A stretch of DNA of 10,021 nucleotides from Candidatus Stygibacter frigidus (GTDB lineage Bacteria > Cloacimonadota > Cloacimonadia > Cloacimonadales > TCS61), in assembly GCA_030765325.1 (NCBI GenBank), contig JAVCCT010000123.1:1-10021 (forward strand), written 5' to 3'. This document shows positions 1 to 6,647 of the stretch, one piece after another; position 1 is the stretch's first letter, and each line of letters opens with the position of its first letter. The notes beneath the pieces were generated by a model. It made no database searches, was not told the origin of the DNA, and saw only the letters and a program-made list of their open reading frames with translations. Position numbers and translations under genes: made by a program.

Positions 1-95
1 ACGAAATTATTGATCTTAGGATAATATATCCTGTATAGTTCATCAAAAGCCTGGATATCCTGCTTGGCTCTTTTCACTAATTCTCTTTCTTCCAA
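1..95 (-). CDS. ECF-type RNA polymerase sigma factor, N-terminal 31 codons (partial, runs off left edge)
   Basis: The minus strand from position 95 reads LEERELVKRAKQDIQAFDEL and continues YRIYYPKINNF to the window edge. This matches the start of sigma-70 region 2 in ECF sigma factors, whose usual pattern is an acidic start, LV..A..GD..AF..LY..Y, then the first region 2.1 helix. The start is TTG at 95-93, because an in-frame stop lies at 119-117 and no ATG or GTG occurs between them. A ribosome binding site AGGTGG at 107-102 stands 6 nt upstream. ECF factors bind core RNA polymerase and direct it to regulon promoters, often under control of an anti-sigma factor. Only the first helix is visible, so neither subgroup nor anti-sigma partner can be judged. 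The gene is divergent from the c-di-GMP operon and shares its upstream region. Confidence 0.7.
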   Translation of the reverse strand, partial: MEERELVKRAKQDIQAFDELYRIYYPKINNF

Positions 96-101
96 AAGAC
101 A

Positions 102-107
102 CCACCT
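102..107 (-). promoter_or_regulatory. Ribosome binding site deciding the TTG start of the ECF sigma gene
   Basis: AGGTGG on the minus strand lies 6 nt before the TTG at 95-93. With the in-frame stop at 119-117, it leaves TTG as the only credible start of the partial sigma factor gene. Confidence 0.6.
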
Positions 108-163
108 TATCTCTTTTCAGTTCTGCAATATTAACGCATAAACCACCACCGGTTACACAGTTT

Positions 164-193
164 TATTCTTTTTTCTCAATATTTTTCTGTCAA
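164..193 (-). promoter_or_regulatory. Candidate sigma-70 promoter for the ECF sigma gene
   Basis: On the minus strand a perfect TTGACA lies at 193-188, followed by a 17-nt spacer and AAGAAT at 170-165, which matches TATAAT at 4 of 6 positions. A transcript would start near 158 and leave a leader of about 60 nt before the TTG start at 95. The -35 box is strong and the -10 box is only fair. Such AT-rich DNA gives chance matches, so this remains a candidate. Confidence 0.4.
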
Positions 194-304
194 TGGCAAT
201 ATAATAGTTGACTCAATAAACTTAGTCCTTTAGTTAAAAAACGTTCATTGCGTTCACAAGCTTGTTCTCCACATTCTGCTAACCCTACCGCAGCACTCAA
301 TAAG

Positions 305-354
305 CTGCACTCCAAACGACACAACATTTTTTTGTTGTGTCGTTTGGAGTGCAG
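305..354. repeat. Perfect 21-bp inverted repeat with 8-nt loop (REP- or MITE-like hairpin)
   Basis: The left arm 305-325 begins CTGCACTCCAAACG and ends ACAAC. The right arm 334-354 is its exact reverse complement, and the loop is ATTTTTTT at 326-333. Neither strand has a T tract after the hairpin, so it does not look like a rho-independent terminator. A hexamer GCACTC occurs just outside (292-297) and again in the left arm (307-312). Perfect long-stem hairpins between genes are typical of REP/RAYT-type repeats or short non-autonomous elements. That identity is inferred, because no second copy and no transposase lie in this window. An extruded hairpin or a regulatory RNA structure between the two promoters is the alternative. 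Confidence 0.85.
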
Positions 355-486
355 GTGGGTTAATATAACTTTGAGGTTTCCTGGAATGATATGGGAGTAT
401 GAAAAAATAGGGACTAAATATGTGGTTGATAACTATGATAGCGGGGAATCAGGTGCGTTCGTGGAGTATGGTATAAATGTTTTTCT

Positions 487-516
487 TTGACAATATTATC
501 AGATAGACAATAAAAG
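487..516 (+). promoter_or_regulatory. Candidate sigma-70 promoter of the kinase/c-di-GMP operon
   Basis: A perfect TTGACA lies at 487-492. Two -10 candidates match TATAAT at 4 of 6 positions: AATAAA at 509-514 (16-nt spacer) and TAAAAG at 511-516 (18-nt spacer). Either would give a leader of roughly 30 nt before the TTG start at 552. No other promoter of similar quality was noticed between the inverted repeat and the first gene. Confidence 0.45.
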
Positions 517-541
517 GATATGTAAAAGTGTAATGAAAAAT

Positions 542-546
542 GGAGG
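542..546 (+). promoter_or_regulatory. Ribosome binding site deciding a TTG start for the kinase gene
   Basis: GGAGG at 542-546 is followed after 5 nt by TTG at 552-554, which is in frame with the ATG at 540. The ATG has no purine-rich site at a useful distance, and GGAGG would lie inside the gene if the ATG were used. TTG at 552 is therefore the better start. Confidence 0.65.
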
Positions 547-551
547 TTGCA

Positions 552-1814
552 TTGGTAAAACATGATCTAAAGATTCTATTTGTAGAAGATGATGACTTAA
601 TGCGTAATACAATCAGCAATGTCTTGAAAAAAAATGCCGAAACGGTAATATTAGCTTCTAATGGCAAAGAGGGTTTAGAGCTATTTAAGCAAGAGAAACC
701 TGATATAGTGATCACAGATATAATGATGCCTGTCATGAATGGACTTGAAATGATCCATGAGATACGGCGTCTGGGTAGTAATGTGAAGATAATTGTTGTA
801 TCTGCCTACAGTGAGAAAGAGAATTTTTTAAAATCGATTGCTCTGGGTATAAACAACTTCCTGATCAAGCCAATATCATATAAGAATCTTCTAAATATTC
901 TGGAAGAGCTGGCAAATATAATCCAGCTTGAAAAAAATGTGGAAACAGAGAAGCAGAAGAAACTCCAGGCTCAGGAGCAATTAAAGATAGCACATGCAGA
1001 ATTGGAAAATAGAGTGGTCGAACGCACCCAGGAGCTTGCTGTTGCCAATCAGCAATTGATAGAATTTCAGGAGACCCTGCAGGATAAGATAGCAAAAAGC
1101 GTAACTGAGATACGTCTTAAAGATCACATCATGATGTTGCAAAGCCGTCAAGCTGTGATGGGAGAAATGATTGGTCATATTGCCCATCAATGGCGTCAAC
1201 CGCTAAATACTATCGGGCTTCTAACGCAGTCACTCCTTTTTTCGTATCGTAATTCTAATCTGTCTGATGAAATGCTGGAGGATAGAGTAAATAAGATCAT
1301 GGTTGTTCTGGAGCACATGTCAGAAACTATAGATGATTTTAGAAATTTCTTTAATCCTAACCGGGAAAAAATAAATTTCAGTGTAGAATCAGTTGTTCAG
1401 AAAACCCTTTCATTTGTGGAGAGTTCCTTTCAGAAGCATAAAATAGAATTAGAATTGGATATAGAAGATGACTGCCAGATCAATGGATATGAAAATGAGT
1501 ATTCACAGGTATTGATGAATTTATTGATCAATGCCAAAGATGCCTTAGTGGATAAAATTGAGAATAACCGTAAAATCTGGATACGTGTAAGCCGTAGAAT
1601 GGGAAAAAGTTGTGTAGAAATAGGAGATAATGCAGGAGGCATTTCTGCTAAAATCAAAGATAAATTGTTTGATCCCTATTTTACAACAAAAAAAGATGAA
1701 AATGGAACCGGATTGGGATTATATATCTGTAAAACCATCATTGAAACCAAGATGAATGGTTATATTGATTTCAGCAATGATAAAAATGGTGCAGTGTTTA
1801 CCATAATCATATAA
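552..1814 (+). CDS. Soluble histidine kinase with N-terminal receiver domain (REC-coiled coil-HisKA-HATPase)
   Basis: Two-component sensor kinase that autophosphorylates on His and passes phosphate to receiver domains. Numbered from the in-frame ATG at 540 (424 codons; the likely TTG start at 552 removes four), residues 11-120 are a receiver domain with acidic residues E16-D17-D18, phospho-acceptor D60, S88 and K110. Residues 130-195 are charged and heptad-like, a probable coiled coil. The H box is HIAHQWRQPLN with catalytic H216. The N box is NLLINAKDA (327-335), G1 is DNAGGI (363-368), the F box is FDPYFTTK (377-384), and G2 is GTGLGL (389-394). All catalytic boxes look intact. There is no membrane segment or extracellular sensor, so the input probably comes through the receiver domain from another kinase or through cytosolic partners. 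The HQWRQPLN variant of the H box is known from many proteobacterial and related kinases. It is the first gene of the operon, and the next gene begins 1 nt after its stop. Confidence 0.92.
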   Translation: MVKHDLKILFVEDDDLMRNTISNVLKKNAETVILASNGKEGLELFKQEKPDIVITDIMMPVMNGLEMIHEIRRLGSNVKIIVVSAYSEKENFLKSIALGINNFLIKPISYKNLLNILEELANIIQLEKNVETEKQKKLQAQEQLKIAHAELENRVVERTQELAVANQQLIEFQETLQDKIAKSVTEIRLKDHIMMLQSRQAVMGEMIGHIAHQWRQPLNTIGLLTQSLLFSYRNSNLSDEMLEDRVNKIMVVLEHMSETIDDFRNFFNPNREKINFSVESVVQKTLSFVESSFQKHKIELELDIEDDCQINGYENEYSQVLMNLLINAKDALVDKIENNRKIWIRVSRRMGKSCVEIGDNAGGISAKIKDKLFDPYFTTKKDENGTGLGLYICKTIIETKMNGYIDFSNDKNGAVFTIII

Positions 1815-1815
1815 A

Positions 1816-2181
1816 ATGAAAGATTATAAAATTCTGATTGTTGAAGATGAGGTATTGATAAGAGAGATGCTTAAAGAGATTTTTATGTCAAAATTTTCAG
1901 CAGTATATACAGCTGGAAACGGTTTGCAGGGGATTGAAAGATACAATGAATTTTCCCCTGATCTGATAATAACTGATATAAAAATGAAAAAAATGGATGG
2001 TCTTACAATGATCGATAAAATCCAACAGGAGGATCCGGATCAGAAATTTATTATAATCACAGCCTATTCCGATGAACATCACTTAAGAACAGCAAAGGCT
2101 CTGGGAATAGAAGATGTGTTAGTAAAACCAATTGACAGCAGAGAACTCATGATGAAAGCGATCGAGAGATTACAGAAATGA
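1816..2181 (+). CDS. Single-domain response regulator (CheY-like receiver)
   Basis: The 121-residue protein is only a receiver domain. It has the acidic pair E10-D11, phospho-acceptor D54 in IITDIKM, switch residue T82 and K104 in the VKP motif, so it should be phosphorylatable. It has no DNA-binding or enzymatic output and probably works by protein contact or as a phosphate shuttle or sink. Its start lies 1 nt after the kinase stop and has no clear ribosome binding site, which suggests translational coupling. Its stop overlaps the next start in ATGA (2178-2181). The adjacent kinase is the obvious phosphodonor. Which chemical step it controls cannot be read from the sequence. Confidence 0.92.
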   Translation: MKDYKILIVEDEVLIREMLKEIFMSKFSAVYTAGNGLQGIERYNEFSPDLIITDIKMKKMDGLTMIDKIQQEDPDQKFIIITAYSDEHHLRTAKALGIEDVLVKPIDSRELMMKAIERLQK

Positions 2182-3890
2182 CAGATTATAAAAATGTGCT
2201 GATAATTGATGATGATAAACTAACAACAGAATTAGTGAGAGAAATTCTGGAGTCAGACGGTTATTATTGTGAAACCTGTCAGAAGGTTAAATCTCTCAAT
2301 AAATGTCTGGATAAGCTCGAATTCAGCGTATTTTGCGTTGATTTAATGCTTCATGGTCTGGAAGGTATTGAGCTGGTCAAAAATCTGAGAGAACTCTATC
2401 CTGAATCAATCATTATCGTGATCACTGGATTAAGTGCAGCAGAACATTTTCAGGATAGCATGAGAGCTGGATCTGATATATTCTTTAATAAACCCCTGAA
2501 TGCTGTTAATATGCTGGAAAGATTGAAGGGCTTGATCGACCGGATCAATGAAAAGCCATTAAATGTAACTTTGGATAAATTGATCTGGCAGGCATTTGAA
2601 AATGCTGTTAATCCTGTATTTATAATAAATCAAGCAGGTGACCTTCATTATGCAAATGCAACTTTCTTGAAGATTACAGGACTTAATGCGACAAGATTAA
2701 GAAGATACAATCTGGAAACTTTACGGATGGATACTATTGATGATCCTGGCAGCTTGATAAAAAGATGCAATAGTAAAATGACAGAAACCAGAGTAATGGA
2801 AATCCGGTTCAATCAAGGTAAATATGACGAATCATGGTATTATGTAGTCATCAACATTATAAAAAGTAATAATAATAATTCTTCCCTGTTTCTCTTTCAG
2901 CTTTTTGATATAACTCGAAAAAAGCAAATGGATAATTTTATTCTTAATAATGAAGAGAAGTTCCGTTCATTTATAAGTTTATCAAATGATGGAATGGCAT
3001 TGATAAATGAAAAGGGACAAATTATTGAGTGGAATAGTAGTCTAACGCGAATCACTGGGATTTCTATGGAAAAAGTTTATGGAGAATCTATCTGGAATAT
3101 AATGACATTAGGAAATGTCCGCATAAAGGAAAATAAAGTTTCATCAAAGCTCTTGAAGAAATTTATTTTGAGATCATTAAAAAATGGACTGGAAAAAGAA
3201 AAAGTCCGCCAGGATCTTTGTCAAATTACTCATACAGATGGGCATATTGTCCATTTGCAATATTCCTTGTTCACTATCAAGGTAGATAAAGGGAATCGTC
3301 TGGGCATGGTGATAAGAGATAACACATCCAGCGTTAATGACAGGAAATATATTGCGGAACAGCATGAAAAGCTAAATCAAGCCTATAAAGAAATGGAAAA
3401 ACTGGCAAGAATTGATCCTCTAACTCAGATTTCAAATCGACGAGATGTGGAAATCAGACTTAATTATGAAATGACTCGTTATGAAAGGCATCACAACCCA
3501 TTTTCATTGGCAATTGCTGATATAGATGATTTCAAGAAATTCAATGACACCTATGGACATGACATGGGAGATTATGTCCTGAAAGAAATTGCAAAACTAA
3601 TGAAAGAAACTATCCGTGCTCAGGATATTCTGGGGCGCTGGGGTGGCGAAGAATTCATTTTGATATTTCCTGAGACAGACTCTGTGGGAGGAAATATCAT
3701 CAGCGATCGGGTTCGCACTATAATCGAACAGCACAACTTCGATTTCAAGGGGGTTAGCGTGTCTGTAACTATCACAACCGGTTTATCGGTTTATCGGCAG
3801 GGTGAAGTGTTAGATGAAACTATTAAAAGGGCAGATAATGCCCTGTATCAAGGAAAAAATTGTGGAAAAAACTGTATTATCGTTTCTTAG
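2178..3890 (+). CDS. Response regulator diguanylate cyclase (REC-PAS-PAS-GGDEF)
   Basis: The GGDEF domain is expected to make cyclic di-GMP from two GTP. The 570-residue protein starts with a receiver domain (residues 5-120: D11/D12, phospho-acceptor D55, T83, K105). Two PAS-like domains follow, about 134-245 and 258-385, the second beginning EEKFRSFISLSNDGMALI. A short coiled linker (about 388-412) leads to the GGDEF domain, about 413-570. The signature is GGEEF at 489-493, an active variant. The metal-binding stretch ADIDDFKKFNDTYGHD (447-462) is present. An inhibitory I-site RxxD is intact: R480-A-Q-D483, exactly five residues before GGEEF, so product feedback inhibition is likely. The gene shares ATGA with the upstream receiver gene. 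Phosphorylation of D55 by the co-encoded kinase is the likely activation route, and PAS domains may add ligand or redox sensing. No membrane segment is seen, so it should act in the cytoplasm. Confidence 0.95.
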   Translation: MTDYKNVLIIDDDKLTTELVREILESDGYYCETCQKVKSLNKCLDKLEFSVFCVDLMLHGLEGIELVKNLRELYPESIIIVITGLSAAEHFQDSMRAGSDIFFNKPLNAVNMLERLKGLIDRINEKPLNVTLDKLIWQAFENAVNPVFIINQAGDLHYANATFLKITGLNATRLRRYNLETLRMDTIDDPGSLIKRCNSKMTETRVMEIRFNQGKYDESWYYVVINIIKSNNNNSSLFLFQLFDITRKKQMDNFILNNEEKFRSFISLSNDGMALINEKGQIIEWNSSLTRITGISMEKVYGESIWNIMTLGNVRIKENKVSSKLLKKFILRSLKNGLEKEKVRQDLCQITHTDGHIVHLQYSLFTIKVDKGNRLGMVIRDNTSSVNDRKYIAEQHEKLNQAYKEMEKLARIDPLTQISNRRDVEIRLNYEMTRYERHHNPFSLAIADIDDFKKFNDTYGHDMGDYVLKEIAKLMKETIRAQDILGRWGGEEFILIFPETDSVGGNIISDRVRTIIEQHNFDFKGVSVSVTITTGLSVYRQGEVLDETIKRADNALYQGKNCGKNCIIVS

Positions 3891-3899
3891 GAGTACTTT

Positions 3900-5501
3900 A
3901 TGTCAAATTTCATTGCAGAGAAGATAAAGGGAAAAAACTTGGACCTCACTAAGAAGTTGATTAAAATTGGTAAATCATTATCACTGGAAAATGATATTCA
4001 GAAAGTCTTTAAGATCATTCTTGATGAAGTTATGGAAGTAACAAATGCAGACAGAGGCATGATCTATATTACTTCACCAGATAAAAAAACTTTGCAGTAT
4101 GAAAGAGTGAAATGCATTTCTGATAAAATGGAAATGGATTCAGAAACCGCAAGTAGGCGATGGCAATCTATTGCATTATTTGATATAGCAGGTGATCCGA
4201 TGATGAATTCCCTGGCAACCTTCGTTTTTCATACCGGATTTGAAGCTCATTTTGATGATGTATATAATCAGGATTATTTTCAGATAAATCAGATTATAGC
4301 TATGGATAAACGGGACAAGTATCGCTCAAAATCAATGGTCGCTGTCCCATTGGTGGATCATGAAGACCATGTTCTGGGTATCATTGAACTCACAAACTCT
4401 ATTGACGAAGATGGTAATATCGTTGCTTTCTCTGATGAACACACCGAGATATTGCTATCAGTATCATCCCAGGCAGCTATCACTCTGAGTAATAAACTAC
4501 TGATTAATAATCTTGAGAAAATGATCTTCGATTTCACTCAGGCAATTGCTTATGCCATTGATATGAAATCAGATAAGTCATATCAACATGTGCAGAAAGT
4601 AGCCCTGCTTACAAATATACTCGCAAAAGAAGTTAATCTTGTTGATGATGGGGTATATTCGAAACAAAAGTTTTCTCAAGACGAACTTGATGAAATTGCT
4701 ATTTCAGGCTGGCTGCATGATCTTGGTAAAATTGCTACATCAAATCATCTGCTCAATAAAAACACTAAGCTGCAATCGAGTTGTGATCGGGTTAAATTCA
4801 TTCAGACCAAATTTGAACTGATCGAACAGGTTATCTATAACCAGCTTTTGCAGGTAAAAACGGCTTCTGAAAATAGCAAACTAAATGAAATACTGGAAAA
4901 ACTGCCTGGATATTTGAAACTAATAATCTCAATTAACCAAGGCTCAGAATTCGTTTCAGAAGAAGTGCTGGACACACTAACTGAGATTGCAGCAATTAAA
5001 GTAATTGCCAGAGGAAAAGAATATAGACTTATTGATGAAGATGAACTGGAAAATCTAATGATCAGACGTGGTACTCTTACGGTAAAAGAATATGAAGAGA
5101 TCAAAAAACATGCTGACCTTACTTATAAGATACTTTCCAATATCACTTTCCCGGCGAAATTTCAAAACGTACCCAAAATTGCCTCCTCACATCATGAGAG
5201 GCTAAATGGATCTGGTTATCCATTAGGGCTAAAAGATGATGATATTCCTTTGCAATCTAGGATACTGGCAATAGCCGATGTGTTTGATGCTCTTATGTCC
5301 AAAAGGTCATATAAATCATCTTATGATCTTGACAAATCACTTAAAATTCTTGCCAGCATGGCAAATAATAATGAAATAGATAAGGATTTAATGGATATTA
5401 TACTGGATAAGAAAATTTTTATCACTTTTGCCAGCGAATATAATGTAAAAGATTTCACAGACATTGAAATTGATAAGATCAAGGGAATTTACAGGAGTTA
5501 A
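3900..5501 (+). CDS. GAF-HD-GYP cyclic di-GMP phosphodiesterase
   Basis: The HD-GYP family hydrolyses c-di-GMP. Residues about 30-200 of 533 form a GAF sensory domain (ADRGMIYITS, then SKSMVAVPLVDHEDHVLGIIEL). The catalytic domain spans about 205-515. Expected metal ligands are visible: H230, H273-D274 (WLHDLGKI), H404, H431-H432 in HHERLNGSGYP, and D460 in ADVFDAL. The GYP signature is exact (439-441). Asn436 replaces the usual Asp of HHExxDGxGYP. About 110 residues lie between the HD pair and H404, far more than in minimal HD-GYP proteins. A similar insert, with a KLxxxxDRVxxI-type segment and a later RRGTLT motif, is familiar from a GAF-linked HD-GYP subgroup, so I treat it as family-specific. 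AGGAG at 3889-3893 precedes the ATG by 6 nt and overlaps the cyclase stop. Co-transcription with the cyclase implies balanced synthesis and breakdown. Confidence 0.93.
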   Translation: MSNFIAEKIKGKNLDLTKKLIKIGKSLSLENDIQKVFKIILDEVMEVTNADRGMIYITSPDKKTLQYERVKCISDKMEMDSETASRRWQSIALFDIAGDPMMNSLATFVFHTGFEAHFDDVYNQDYFQINQIIAMDKRDKYRSKSMVAVPLVDHEDHVLGIIELTNSIDEDGNIVAFSDEHTEILLSVSSQAAITLSNKLLINNLEKMIFDFTQAIAYAIDMKSDKSYQHVQKVALLTNILAKEVNLVDDGVYSKQKFSQDELDEIAISGWLHDLGKIATSNHLLNKNTKLQSSCDRVKFIQTKFELIEQVIYNQLLQVKTASENSKLNEILEKLPGYLKLIISINQGSEFVSEEVLDTLTEIAAIKVIARGKEYRLIDEDELENLMIRRGTLTVKEYEEIKKHADLTYKILSNITFPAKFQNVPKIASSHHERLNGSGYPLGLKDDDIPLQSRILAIADVFDALMSKRSYKSSYDLDKSLKILASMANNNEIDKDLMDIILDKKIFITFASEYNVKDFTDIEIDKIKGIYRS

Positions 5502-5507
5502 TGATAT

Positions 5508-6161
5508 ATGTCCAGCGTTAAAGTTTTAAGAGATCAAGAACATTTTATTAATGACATCAAAAATTCTTTACACAGGCAATTAACTGAGCAGGAAATTCTT
5601 TCATTACGAAGGGTTCTGGATCGTGTTGTTCGGATTCCCTCACCCAAACTTCTTGATCTTAATATTCCATTCTGGCTGATAAAAAGGTTCTATTTTCAAA
5701 TCTATCTGGGAGAAGATAAACGTACTAAAATCCGCAATGACCGCGATAAATTTGAAAGAACAAAACTCAAGGAATATAAAGAAAGAAATGCAGAATATTA
5801 TTTTGCATCTCTACCAGAAGACATTCAAGCTGGATTTCAATATGAAGAAAAGCGGATAATCCAAGCAGTATTCAACCGGGCAATATCTATTCCTTCTAGG
5901 AAGATTCTGGAAACAAACATAAATTTCAAGATCAAAAAAAGATATTACCTTGCTATCTATCTTGGTTTGGATAGAAGAAAAGGTAGAATAAAAAATGCCA
6001 GCCACTCAGTAAATGTGTTAAGTTTCGCTGGTTCCATGGTCATATACATGCTGGTGATAATTTTTGTTGCTTATTTTGCTAAAACTGTGTTAAGATATGA
6101 TTTTATTAAAGGTGTTCATGGAATTGACTGGTTAATTGATAAAATTGGTTTAAATAAATAA
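5508..6161 (+). CDS. Unknown single-pass membrane protein with two copies of a 50-residue module (paralogue 1)
   Basis: I do not recognise the family. The 217-residue protein carries two related modules, residues 25-74 and 110-159, joined by a highly charged linker (75-109, rich in K, R and E). One probable transmembrane helix lies at about 170-192, followed by a tail of about 25 residues. Each module reads roughly: acidic/amphipathic helix, R..IPS.K, hydrophobic pair, an Asn, F....K[RK].Y, then [YF]LG.D[KR]R. The basic N-terminal part suggests the modules face the cytoplasm, with the short tail outside. No signal peptide or enzymatic motif is seen. AGGAG (5493-5497) stands 10 nt before the ATG. 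The start is 6 nt after the phosphodiesterase stop, so it belongs to the c-di-GMP operon. It may be an output or input component of that system. That role is inferred from context only. Confidence 0.85.
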   Translation: MSSVKVLRDQEHFINDIKNSLHRQLTEQEILSLRRVLDRVVRIPSPKLLDLNIPFWLIKRFYFQIYLGEDKRTKIRNDRDKFERTKLKEYKERNAEYYFASLPEDIQAGFQYEEKRIIQAVFNRAISIPSRKILETNINFKIKKRYYLAIYLGLDRRKGRIKNASHSVNVLSFAGSMVIYMLVIIFVAYFAKTVLRYDFIKGVHGIDWLIDKIGLNK

Positions 6162-6647
6162 GGGAGAAGTGGAATGCCATTTAAAAACAAACTTAAAGAC
6201 GTCGATTATTTCATGGAACAGATGGGTCATGGGATAAAAGACAGCTTCACAGAGGAGCAAGAAAAACACATCCGCCTGATACTGGCAAAAGCCATCAGAA
6301 TACCATCAAAGAAAATTATTGATCTGAATGTGCCTTTCTGGTTTTTCAAAAAGTACTATACTCAGCTTTATGTGGGAGAAGATAAGCGAAGAGCTTCCAG
6401 AAAATCCAAACCAGTGAATTCGGTTTCAGAAAATATCATTGAACGAGATTTCAGATATTTCTATAGCCTTATTCCTAAAGAAGTTACAGATGCACTTAAT
6501 TTTGAGCAGAAAAGAGCTCTCCAGGACATCCTGAAACGGTGCATAGTAGTACCCACTAAAAAGATTTATGAATCAAATAATACTTATAAGATATTCAAAA
6601 AATATTACTATGTCTCTTTCTTTTTGGGATTTGACAAAAGAAAAGCT
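5580..6647 (+). repeat. Four coding copies of one protein module across two adjacent genes
   Basis: The copies lie at 5580-5729, 5835-5984, 6246-6395 and 6495-6647. All share the pattern I/V-P-S/T-x-K followed by an Asn seven or eight residues later, K-[KR]-x-Y, and G-x-D-[KR]-R at the end. By eye, the two first copies share about 24/50 identical residues, the two second copies about 22/50 with a one-residue gap, and first against second within the 5508 gene about 20/50. This order fits an early duplication inside one gene followed by duplication of the whole gene, but the differences are small. Confidence 0.8.

Larger units (their letters stand above)
96..551. other. Divergent intergenic region without a convincing gene
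   Basis: These 456 bp separate the divergent sigma factor and kinase genes. They hold a promoter candidate towards each side (164-193 minus, 487-516 plus), the perfect inverted repeat at 305-354, and little else that can be named. Several short frames are open: a 45-codon minus frame 327-190, a plus frame 248-490 and its inner start at 386. None shows a recognisable domain. The first two pass through the inverted repeat, so they are better explained as by-products of a repeat element than as genes. From 355 to 486 no structured signal is apparent. Confidence 0.6.

Noticed and set aside
208..236. TTGACT with TAGTTA at 17-nt spacing as a plus-strand promoter
   Set aside because: The -10 box matches only 2 of 6 positions, and no gene starts within a useful distance. 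The TTGACA at 487 is better placed.
305..354. Inverted repeat read as a rho-independent terminator
   Set aside because: No T tract follows on either strand, and no gene ends next to it. The T run lies in the loop instead.
248..490. 80-codon plus-strand frame in the intergenic region
   Set aside because: It runs straight through both arms of the inverted repeat, has no ribosome binding site before its start and shows no domain pattern.
386..490. 34-codon inner frame starting at ATG 386, with GAGG 9 nt upstream
   Set aside because: The product resembles nothing I know, and its stop overlaps the -35 box of the operon promoter. It could be a leader peptide, but the evidence is too weak to list as a gene.
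540..542. ATG at 540 as start of the kinase gene
   Set aside because: It has no ribosome binding site at the right distance, and GGAGG at 542-546 points to TTG at 552.
96..551. Possible c-di-GMP riboswitch ahead of the operon
   Set aside because: The promoter candidate leaves a leader of only about 30 nt, and no conserved GEMM-type core or paired tetraloop-receptor arrangement was seen.
449..736. 95-codon minus-strand frame opposite the kinase start, and similar antisense frames over the operon and protease gene
   Set aside because: They are antisense shadows of well-supported genes, with low-complexity hydrophobic or Ser-rich products and no domains.
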